DNA of 64,000 nt from the NCBI GenBank assembly GCA_023432225.1, contig JAEYUW010000043.1, positions 1 to 64,000 on the forward strand. Direction: 5' to 3'. Made by a program: the position numbers and the translations under genes. This DNA comes from Verrucomicrobiota bacterium. GTDB taxonomy: Bacteria > Verrucomicrobiota > Verrucomicrobiia > Opitutales > Opitutaceae. Under the pieces are notes generated by a model that was not told where the DNA came from, did no database searches, and was given only the letters and a program-made list of their open reading frames with translations. Of the stretch, positions 8,450 through 15,313 are shown one piece after another (the stretch's first letter is position 1; every line of letters begins with the position of its first letter).

Positions 8450-9460
8450 ATGCCGAAACGGTTCGACAACGCCGAGGAAGAGAAACCCAAGGCGCTCACC
8501 ACTTACACGATCAAGCTCGACGATGCGCAGATGGAAAAACTGCGCGCCGCCGTGGCGAAAAAGTATTGGGAAGAGGTCGAGGTGCCGTATGCGCGTTTTG
8601 CCTTCAAAGGTCCGAAGGTCAACGTCACCGCCTACACGAGCGGCAAGGTCGTCGTCGCCGGCAAGGAGACGGAGGATTTCGTGCAGAACGTCATCGAGGC
8701 CGAGGTCACCGGCCTGGCGAAACTCGGCTACGACGACGTGCATCATCCGGAGTGGTTCGAGCCGCACGCGGGGCTCGACGAATCCGGCAAAGGCGATCTC
8801 TTCGGTCCGGTGGTGGCCGCGACGGTCATTGCCGAGCGCGCGGCGATCGAAGCGTGGCGCAAGGCCGGCGTGCGCGACTCCAAGAGCATCGAGGATTCGC
8901 AGATCCTCAAACTCGACGACGTGATTCGCAACACGCCCGGCGTCGTCGTCGAGGTCGTCTATTGCAGCATGGCGAAATACAACGAGCTGATGGCGAAACC
9001 GACGGCGAACTTGAACCGCCTGCTCGCCTGGCAGCACGCGCGTGCGCTCGAGGCGGCGTTGCAGAAGAAATGGGTGCCGCGCGGGCTGCTCGACCAATTT
9101 TCCAAGGAGCCGCTCGTGCAGCGCGAGTTGAAGAAGCGCGGCCTCGAGCGCTTCAACCTCGAGATGCGCACCAAGGCGGAAGAGGACCCGGTTGTCGCGG
9201 CGGCGTCGGTGATCGCGCGCGCGGAGTTCGTGCGGCAGATGCGTGAGTTGTCGCGCGAGTTCGGCGACAAACTACAATTCGGCGCCGGCGCGCTGGCGAA
9301 GGCGCAGGCGGCGACGATCATCGAAAAGTTCGGCGCGCGCGCGCTGCCGCGCTTTGCGAAACTACACTTCCGCACGAGTTACGAAGTGGTCGCCGCGGCA
9401 GGCAAGCTCGACGAGCTGCCGTTGAAAGAGCCGAAGGAAAAGACGGAGTGGCGGCGGTGA
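8450..9460 (+). CDS. rnhC: Ribonuclease HIII
   Basis: This 336-residue enzyme cleaves the RNA strand of RNA-DNA hybrids. An N-terminal TBP-like substrate-binding domain (TYTIKLDDAQMEKLRAAV, then VNVTAYTSGKVVVAGK) precedes the type 2 RNase H fold. The RNase HIII signature DESGKGDLFGP begins at D110. A later acidic cluster is RDSKSI, and EEDPVVAAASVIARAEF holds the conserved helix. ATG 8450 was chosen over an upstream in-frame ATG because the family sequence begins there; it has a GCC-ATG context and no Shine-Dalgarno. RNase HII is the next gene on the same strand, separated by a REP-like element. Confidence 0.93.
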   Translation: MPKRFDNAEEEKPKALTTYTIKLDDAQMEKLRAAVAKKYWEEVEVPYARFAFKGPKVNVTAYTSGKVVVAGKETEDFVQNVIEAEVTGLAKLGYDDVHHPEWFEPHAGLDESGKGDLFGPVVAATVIAERAAIEAWRKAGVRDSKSIEDSQILKLDDVIRNTPGVVVEVVYCSMAKYNELMAKPTANLNRLLAWQHARALEAALQKKWVPRGLLDQFSKEPLVQRELKKRGLERFNLEMRTKAEEDPVVAAASVIARAEFVRQMRELSREFGDKLQFGAGALAKAQAATIIEKFGARALPRFAKLHFRTSYEVVAAAGKLDELPLKEPKEKTEWRR

Positions 9461-9490
9461 TGAGGCAACACGCGAACTCCGCCGGTTCCG

Positions 9491-9566
9491 TTGTAGGGGC
9501 GCAGTCTTGCTGCGCCCGTTACACTGACGTCCGCGGGAAGGGCGCAGCAAGACTGCGCCCTTACAA
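9491..9566. repeat. REP/BIME-like element between rnhC and rnhB
   Basis: The left arm TTGTAGGGGCGCAG-TCTTG-CTGCGCCC and the right arm GGGCGCAG-CAAGA-CTGCGCCCTTACAA are reverse complements over 27 nt with one mismatch, which falls in the foot (CTAC changed to TTAC). Each arm is itself a hairpin. Confidence 0.75.
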
Positions 9567-9590
9567 AATGTTTGTCGGAGGCCTCGCTAG

Positions 9591-10370
9591 ATGCCGGTGA
9601 AGCGCCGACAACTCCGCGGATTTGATCTCAAGCAAATCCACGGCTTCGAGGGATTGATCGGCGTCGATGAGGCCGGGCGCGGCGCGCTGGCCGGGCCAGT
9701 CGTGGCGGGCGCGGTGCTGGTGTCGCGCGAATTTCTCGAGAGCAAATGGGCCGTCGCCAAGGGCGGTCGGGTGAACGATTCGAAGCAGCTCAGCGCCGAA
9801 CAGCGCGAGGAATTATGGACGGAGTTCGACGAACTCGCGCGCGCCGGCCAGATTCACGCGACGTTCGGCGTGGCGACCGTGGCGGAGATCGAAACGCTGA
9901 ACATCCTCGGTGCCACGAAGCTCGCGATGCGGCGCGCGCTCGAGCAGATTTACCCTCCGACGGCGTTCGAGCGGAAGACGGAGCCGGATCTCTTTGCGAG
10001 CGAGGCGGAGCGCTCCGCGTTTCAGCCGACGGTCTCGTGCAAGGTGCTCGTGGATGGTCTGCCGCTGCGGCATTTCCCGTATCCGCACGAAGGCCTGGTG
10101 AACGGCGATGCGCGTTCGCTGTGCATCGCGATGGCGTCGATCATCGCGAAGGTGACGCGCGACCGGATGATGGATGCGCTGGATCAGGTGCATATCGGTT
10201 ATGGCTTCGCGCAGCACAAGGGTTACGGCACGGAGGAGCATCGCGAGGCGGTGCTGAGGCTCGGTCGTTGTGCGGCGCATCGCGACAGCTTCCTGCGGAA
10301 ACTCTTCGCGCAGCCGCGGGACCTCGCGGGGCAGTTGACGTTCTTCGAGGCCGCGCCGGAGACGGAGTAG
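9591..10370 (+). CDS. rnhB: Ribonuclease HII
   Basis: This type 2 RNase H is active on single ribonucleotides in DNA and on hybrids. At 259 residues it is slightly longer than usual. The catalytic motif GVDEAGRGALAGPVV carries D26 and E27. VNDSKQLS, the central KVLVDG Asp, and ASIIAKVTRDRMM complete the fold. An insertion around residues 120-145 (PPTAFERKTEPDLFASEAE) is not typical of short bacterial forms. Having both HII and HIII, and side by side, is uncommon, as most genomes that carry HIII pair it with a distant HII or none. Confidence 0.93.
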   Translation: MPVKRRQLRGFDLKQIHGFEGLIGVDEAGRGALAGPVVAGAVLVSREFLESKWAVAKGGRVNDSKQLSAEQREELWTEFDELARAGQIHATFGVATVAEIETLNILGATKLAMRRALEQIYPPTAFERKTEPDLFASEAERSAFQPTVSCKVLVDGLPLRHFPYPHEGLVNGDARSLCIAMASIIAKVTRDRMMDALDQVHIGYGFAQHKGYGTEEHREAVLRLGRCAAHRDSFLRKLFAQPRDLAGQLTFFEAAPETE

Positions 10371-10384
10371 CGCTGGCTTGGCGC

Positions 10385-10476
10385 TGTAGGGCTCGACCTT
10401 GTGTCGAGCCTCGTTACGCGAGCGCGGCGCGCGCCTCGCCCGCCGCCGAGGCCTCACGTGAGGTGAGGCCCTACAA
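10385..10476. repeat. REP/BIME-like element, GTAG feet
   Basis: GTAG + GGCTCGAC-CTTGT-GTCGAGCC on the left and GGCCTCAC-GTGAG-GTGAGGCC + CTAC on the right, about 45 bp apart. It is related over its whole length, including the middle, to the element at 14914. Confidence 0.75.
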
Positions 10477-10569
10477 TGTGACGAGTGAGTGGCGACTGCT
10501 TCGGTCACTACTGCTGCGCCGGCGTTGACGCCTCGCCGCCCGGCGTGCTTCTTAGCGGGCGCGTTCGCT

Positions 10570-11739
10570 ATGGCAGGCAAGAAGCACAGTTCCCTCGACA
10601 AGGTTCTCGGCCGGCTTGACCAGCTCGACCAAGCCAATCTGCAAAACCTCGTGCAGCGGCTGGTGCGCGAGCGCGCGCTGCTGGAGTCGGTGTTCAATAC
10701 CTTGCAGGAGGGCGTGCTGGTCATCGATGCCGACGGCGAGATCGACTACGCCAACGAAGCGGCGATGCGACTGATCGGATTGAAAGACGGTGCGGCGGGC
10801 GGTTCGCTGTGGCGCCTCGTGCCGGGACTGCGCGCTTCGTTGGGCGACGCGAGTGCCGATGACGCGCCGAGCACCTCGCCGCTCGTCACGCGCGAGTTCG
10901 AAATGAATTACCCTCAGCCGCGGGTGGTGCGGCTTTATCGCGTGCCGTTCCACGAAGGGCCGGGTGGCGCCATGCGTTACGCGATCATTTTGACGGATAT
11001 CACGAACGAGAAGAAGAGCACCGAAGAGCTGATCGAAAACGAGCGTGTCTCATCCATTCTGCTGCTCGCCGCCGGTGTGGCGCACGAACTCGGCAATCCG
11101 CTCAACTCCCTCACGATTCACCTGCAACTGATCGAGCGACGGTTGAGAAAACTGCGCGGCACCAAGGACGGCGATGCGCTGGCCGAGTCGGTGCGCATCT
11201 GCTCGGACGAAGTATCGCGGCTTGATGGCATCATCAAAAATTTTCTCGAAGCCATTCGCCCGCGGCCGCCGGACCTCGCGGAGGTGAACGTCGTCGAGGT
11301 GATCGAGGACGTGTTGCGTTTCCAGGCGCGCGAGCTCGAGGACCGCGGGCTCAACGTCGACGGCGAACTGCCGGCGAGCACGCCGGTGATCATGGCCGAC
11401 CGCGATCAGTTGAAACAGGTGTTCTTCAATCTCGTGAAGAATGCGATGGAAGCGATGTCGCCCGGTGGCCGTCTCAGCGTGCGCGTGCGCACGGACGACG
11501 ATTCGGTCTACGTCGCGTTCGCCGATACGGGCAGCGGCATCAGGGCGGCGGACATGGCGAAACTTTTTTCCCCTTACCACACGACGAAGCCCAGCGGCCA
11601 CGGTCTCGGCCTGATGATCGTGCAGCGCATTTTGCGCGACCACGGCGGGCACGTTGGCATCGAGAGCAAAGAAGGCGTCGGCACCGTCGTGACGCTGCAA
11701 TTCCCGCAAAAGCACCGCCGCGTGCGGATGCTGAAATAA
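10570..11739 (+). CDS. PAS sensor histidine kinase (NtrB-like), orphan
   Basis: This soluble 389-residue sensor kinase has an N-terminal helix (KVLGRLDQLDQANLQ) and a PAS domain at about residues 40-150 (VFNTLQEGVLVIDADGEIDYAN). The HisKA domain has the phospho-acceptor H172 in VAHELGNPLNSL. The HATPase domain shows the N box NLVKNAMEAM, DTGSGI and GHGLGLMIVQ. No membrane segment is visible. ATG 10570 was chosen over the upstream in-frame ATG at 10489, since the extra 27 residues are low-complexity and start right after the REP element. No response regulator is adjacent, so the partner is unknown. Confidence 0.85.
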   Translation: MAGKKHSSLDKVLGRLDQLDQANLQNLVQRLVRERALLESVFNTLQEGVLVIDADGEIDYANEAAMRLIGLKDGAAGGSLWRLVPGLRASLGDASADDAPSTSPLVTREFEMNYPQPRVVRLYRVPFHEGPGGAMRYAIILTDITNEKKSTEELIENERVSSILLLAAGVAHELGNPLNSLTIHLQLIERRLRKLRGTKDGDALAESVRICSDEVSRLDGIIKNFLEAIRPRPPDLAEVNVVEVIEDVLRFQARELEDRGLNVDGELPASTPVIMADRDQLKQVFFNLVKNAMEAMSPGGRLSVRVRTDDDSVYVAFADTGSGIRAADMAKLFSPYHTTKPSGHGLGLMIVQRILRDHGGHVGIESKEGVGTVVTLQFPQKHRRVRMLK

Positions 11740-11958
11740 GCGCGCGCGGCCGCGTCGGTCCATTATCGCCCCGCTGGGCAATCGATGCTCGCGCCTGCGC
11801 AACGCCTGCGGAGGCGCGCGAGGTTTTCCGTGGCATAATGTCCGCACTGGGAGCCACGCATCTCGGTGCAGAAAACCCATTCGCTGCACGATGACGACCA
11901 CCGCACCGGTTCAATCGACGGAAACACGCGGCGCGCTGTCGTGGGCAACCCGAATCCC

Positions 11959-12294
11959 ATGAAAACTGTGTCCAAGATCGCTCTCGCCGGCTTCGCGCTG
12001 GCTTTCACCGCCGGCCTGTCGTTTGCCGCCACCGCCGCGGAAAACTGGGAAGCCTCTTGCGCGTCCTGCCACGGCGCGGACGGCAAGGCTCAGACCAAGC
12101 AGGGCAAGAAGCTCAAGGTGCGCGACTACACCGACCCGAAGGTGCAGGCCGAGATGAAGGATGACGCGATGCTGAAAGCCATCCTCGACGGCTATGTGCA
12201 GAACGGGAAGACGACGATGAAGGGCTTCAAGGACGAGCTGTCCGAGCAGGACGCGAAGGATCTCGTGGCGTTCATTCGCCAGCTGAAACCCTGA
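11959..12294 (+). CDS. Monohaem cytochrome c, periplasmic
   Basis: This small class I cytochrome c has 111 residues. It has a clear signal peptide (MKTVSKIALAGFALAFTAGLSFA) and one haem site C34-A-S-C-H38. Methionine in TTMKGFKDELSEQD is the likely sixth ligand, and the C-terminal helix is AKDLVAFIRQL. It probably shuttles electrons in the periplasm. It is the first gene of the respiratory block that continues with two multihaem cytochromes, but a hairpin and the operator pair separate it from them, so it may be transcribed on its own. The start context is CCC-ATG. Confidence 0.9.
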   Translation: MKTVSKIALAGFALAFTAGLSFAATAAENWEASCASCHGADGKAQTKQGKKLKVRDYTDPKVQAEMKDDAMLKAILDGYVQNGKTTMKGFKDELSEQDAKDLVAFIRQLKP

Positions 12295-12381
12295 ACAAAT
12301 TTGCCCGTGGTGCCGCGCTGTCCAGTGCGGCGTCACGGTCGAAGCGACTCTTAGTTACCCTAGGTTCATAGGTCAGTGACG

Positions 12382-12417
12382 CCGGCGCGGATCGCAAGAT
12401 TCGCGCCGGTTGTCTTT
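12382..12417 (+). terminator. Possible terminator after cytochrome c
   Basis: CCGGCGCG at 12382-12389 pairs with CGCGCCGG at 12402-12409, followed by TTGTCTTT. The T tract is interrupted, so termination may be partial. Confidence 0.5.
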
Positions 12418-12460
12418 GGCGACGACGACGAGGTCGCCAAGCATCCGACCCAAGCATTCA

Positions 12461-12475
12461 TGGCGTAATACGCCA
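12461..12475. promoter_or_regulatory. 15-bp palindromic operator, copy 1
   Basis: TGGCGTAATACGCCA is a perfect 7+1+7 palindrome, in the context cA-TGGCGTAATACGCCA-CAAATT. The same 15 bp recur exactly 58 bp downstream, ahead of the multihaem cytochrome gene. Confidence 0.65.
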
Positions 12476-12518
12476 CAAATTGCCCGTGCAGAATTTCCCT
12501 CTGTGAAAGTGGACAATG

Positions 12519-12533
12519 TGGCGTAATACGCCA
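12519..12533. promoter_or_regulatory. 15-bp palindromic operator, copy 2
   Basis: This is an identical TGGCGTAATACGCCA palindrome. A TTGACG hexamer begins 5 bp after it, so a bound protein could cover a promoter. The regulator is not identifiable from the window. Confidence 0.65.
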
Positions 12534-12659
12534 TGAATTGACGGAGCGGCTATGGAGGGCGGGCGGGAGGTGGGTTTTCTCAACCTGCGCTCAGACGCAG
12601 CCAACCTCTGCGTAGCAAGCCGCGCAACAAAGGCGCACACTGTTCACGAGGACAAATTT

Positions 12660-14909
12660 ATGAATGACGGCGATGCAGGTTTTCGTTCGGCGCGGCGGGC
12701 GCTGGCGCTATTCACGGTCATCGCGGGCGCGCTGAGCGCCTTCGGTCAGGCCGCGCCTGCGACGCCGGCGGCCAAGCCGGCGCCGGTCGTGGCGAACTCG
12801 GAGTGCATGGAGTGCCACGAGGCCGAGTTCAAAGCGCGGAAGGCGGGCAAGCCCAAGGAGTGGGTCGGCGTCCGGCCGGAGGAATTTGCGAAATCGATCC
12901 ACGGCAAACTGGCGTGCGTCGAGTGCCACTCCACGATCAAGGAGGCCGAGCACGAGCCGGGCGTGCCGAAGGTCGATTGCCGCAGCTGCCACGACCAGGT
13001 GGCCAAGACGCACGCGTTCCACCCGCGTTTGGCGCTCGCGAATCCGCCGGCGGACAAGGACACGTCATGCGTTGGCTGCCACGGCACGCACGAGACGCTG
13101 GGCTTGAAGCACGCCGATTCGGCCTTCGCGCCGGAGAAGCAGGCGAAATCCTGCGGCGCGTGTCACGAAGCGGCGGCAAAGGATTATCTCGCGTCGGCGC
13201 ACGCTCTGCGTGGCAAACCGGGACAGCGCGCCATGCCGGACTGCCTCAGTTGTCACCGTGAGTCGATTGCGCCGGCGAAGGGCGAGGCCATCACCGTCGA
13301 ACTGAAACTCGCCCAGACGAAGCTCTGCGAGTCGTGCCACGTCGAAAAACCCGAACTCGCCGGCAAGCCCGCGATGGGCGCGAAGTTCGTTTCTTCGTTC
13401 GAGCAATCCGTCCACGGCGCCGCGTTGCACGAGGGCAAGAAAGAGGCGGCGAGTTGCGTCGATTGCCACGGCGCGCACCAGATGAACCGCGCAGCGGTTG
13501 CCGGCGCGAACGTCAATCGCACGCACATCTCGGAGACGTGCGCGAAGTGTCACCAGGATCAGGCGTCGGACTACGAAGCCAGCGCGCACGCGCTCGCCTT
13601 GGAAAAAGGCAATCTCGACTCCGCCACCTGCACGAGCTGCCACGGCGAGCACGACATCAAAGGCCACAAGGATCCGCTCTCGCCCGTGCACAAGGCCAAC
13701 CTCGCGCAAAAGGTCTGCGCGGACTGCCACTCCTCGGTTCGCCTGACGAAAAAATACGGCCTCTCGAGCGATGCGTTTCGGACGTTCTCCGACAGCTATC
13801 ACGGTCTCGCCGTGCGCGGCGGTGCGGTCGAAGTGGTGAATTGCGCCAGCTGCCACGGCGCGCACGCGATCAAGTCGCAGGACGACCCGACCTCGACGAT
13901 TCACCGCGAAAATCTCGCGCGCACCTGTGGCGAGTGCCATCCGGGCGCCAACACGCGCTTCGCTCTCGGTCGCGTGCATGCGAACGAGGCCGACAAGGAG
14001 CAGGCGCCGATTCTCTACTGGATCGCGAACATCTACGTGATTCTCATCGTCGTGGTGATCGGCGGCATGACGATCCACAACGGCCTGGATTTCTACCGGA
14101 AGACCCGCCGCAAACTGGAAATGCAGAAGGGCACGATCGAGGAGCCGCACGTCGCGCATCGCCTTTACCTGCGCATGACGGTGAACGAGCGCATCCAGCA
14201 CGCGGTGCTCGGCATCAGCTTCACCGGGCTCGTCGTGACAGGCTTCATGCTGCGTTATCCGGAAGCGTGGTGGGTGGTCGGCATCCGCAATCTGAGCAGC
14301 CAGGCGTTCGAGCTGCGCAGTCTCGGTCACCGCGTGTCGGGCATCGTGATCCTTGCGGTGTCGCTCTGGCACATCGGCTATCTCGCGTTCACGGCGCATG
14401 GGCGCCAGCTGTTCCTCGATATTCTGCCCCGTTGGCGCGACCTGACGGATCCGTGGAAGGTCCTGAAATTCAATCTCGGGCTCTCGAAGGAGAAGCCGCA
14501 GTTCCCGCGCTTCTGTTACATCGAGAAGGCCGAATACTGGGCGATGGTCTGGGGCATGATCGTGATGACGCTCACGGGCTTCATCCTGTGGTTCGACAAC
14601 ACGTCCATGGGCCTCATGGGCAAGCTCGGCTTCGACATTTCGCGCAGCATCCACTTCTACGAAGCGGTGCTCGCGACCTTGGCGATCATCGTCTGGCACT
14701 TCTACTTCGTGATCTTCAACCCGGACGTTTATCCGATGAACCTCGCGTGGCTCACCGGCCGGATGTCCGAGCGCGAGATGATGGATGAGCATCCGCTGCA
14801 GCTCGAAGAGATGAAGGCCGCCGAGAAAGCGACGGAGCAAAATCCGTCGGCCGAGAAGCCGACCGCACCGGACGCGCCGAAGACCGACTCGCACGAGCCG
14901 CACGGCTGA
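12660..14909 (+). CDS. 13-haem cytochrome c fused to a b-type membrane module
   Basis: This 749-residue protein has a signal peptide (to about residue 30). A periplasmic domain at residues 49-427 has 13 CxxCH motifs, from CMECH at C49 to CGECH at C423. The C-terminus is a membrane module with about five segments and paired histidines (HNGLDFY, RIQHAVLG, GHRVSGIVILAVSLWHIGY, VWHFYFVIFNPDVYP), resembling FdnI/cytochrome b561-type quinol oxidising subunits. One polypeptide thus could carry quinol electrons into a periplasmic haem wire. ATG 12660 has GAGG upstream, one of the few clear Shine-Dalgarno sites here. The next cytochrome gene is a paralogue. The tail after residue 720 is charged and disordered. 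Confidence 0.88.
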   Translation: MNDGDAGFRSARRALALFTVIAGALSAFGQAAPATPAAKPAPVVANSECMECHEAEFKARKAGKPKEWVGVRPEEFAKSIHGKLACVECHSTIKEAEHEPGVPKVDCRSCHDQVAKTHAFHPRLALANPPADKDTSCVGCHGTHETLGLKHADSAFAPEKQAKSCGACHEAAAKDYLASAHALRGKPGQRAMPDCLSCHRESIAPAKGEAITVELKLAQTKLCESCHVEKPELAGKPAMGAKFVSSFEQSVHGAALHEGKKEAASCVDCHGAHQMNRAAVAGANVNRTHISETCAKCHQDQASDYEASAHALALEKGNLDSATCTSCHGEHDIKGHKDPLSPVHKANLAQKVCADCHSSVRLTKKYGLSSDAFRTFSDSYHGLAVRGGAVEVVNCASCHGAHAIKSQDDPTSTIHRENLARTCGECHPGANTRFALGRVHANEADKEQAPILYWIANIYVILIVVVIGGMTIHNGLDFYRKTRRKLEMQKGTIEEPHVAHRLYLRMTVNERIQHAVLGISFTGLVVTGFMLRYPEAWWVVGIRNLSSQAFELRSLGHRVSGIVILAVSLWHIGYLAFTAHGRQLFLDILPRWRDLTDPWKVLKFNLGLSKEKPQFPRFCYIEKAEYWAMVWGMIVMTLTGFILWFDNTSMGLMGKLGFDISRSIHFYEAVLATLAIIVWHFYFVIFNPDVYPMNLAWLTGRMSEREMMDEHPLQLEEMKAAEKATEQNPSAEKPTAPDAPKTDSHEPHG

Positions 14910-14913
14910 ACGC

Positions 14914-15004
14914 TGTAGGGCTCGACCTTGCGTCGAGCCTTGCACGCGAGCGCGGTGCAGACCTCGACTGAGGCCGAGGCCTGACACGAGGTCAGGCCCT
15001 ACAT
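14914..15004. repeat. REP/BIME-like element, GTAG feet
   Basis: GTAG + GGCTCGAC-CTTGC-GTCGAGCC on the left; GGCCTGAC-ACGAG-GTCAGGCC + CTAC on the right. Compared with the copy at 10385, the right stem has CTGAC/GTCAG in place of CTCAC/GTGAG, so the change is matched on both sides of the stem. Confidence 0.75.
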
Positions 15005-15060
15005 GGGGCGCGTGAGGATGCGGGCGCGACGGGCGGTTGCGCGTGACTGACGCCGCGCTT

Positions 15061-15089
15061 GCGTCGCCGCTGGGACAGCGGCGTCCACC
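15061..15089 (-). repeat. Single REP-like hairpin, GTGG foot
   Basis: Read on the minus strand it is GTGG + ACGCCGCTG-TCC-CAGCGGCGAC. The same core occurs at 58005 and, broken, at 62986. Confidence 0.65.
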
Positions 15090-15313
15090 TCGGCCTGGCG
15101 GCTAGGTCGGATGCGATGCAGCGGCGGCGGCGCGCGGTTTTGACACACCTGAAGCAACGCATGCGCGTTTCGGATGCGGTTGAAGCTCTGCTGATACGGC
15201 CGCGAAGGCGGTGCGTCATAGCGCGCCGCTTATCGAATCCCCAATTTACGCCTCAGCGAGGCCAAACTGTGCGCAGCCGGTTCGCTGCAATTTTTGCATA
15301 CTGCCGCCGCGCC

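Larger units (their letters stand above)
12295..12659. other. Intergenic regulatory region before the 13-haem cytochrome
   Basis: No gene is seen in this 365-bp stretch. It holds a hairpin at 12382-12409, two copies of a 15-bp palindrome at 12461 and 12519, and a Shine-Dalgarno-like GAGG about 9 bp before the ATG at 12660. Its composition is less GC-biased than the genes around it. Confidence 0.7.
14910..15313. other. Intergenic region between the two multihaem genes
   Basis: No gene is seen. The first 90 bp are a GTAG-type BIME, then a GTGG-type hairpin follows at 15061-15089. The rest, to the ATG at 15314, has no clear promoter or operator; the 15-bp palindrome found upstream of the first paralogue is not repeated here. 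Confidence 0.7.
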
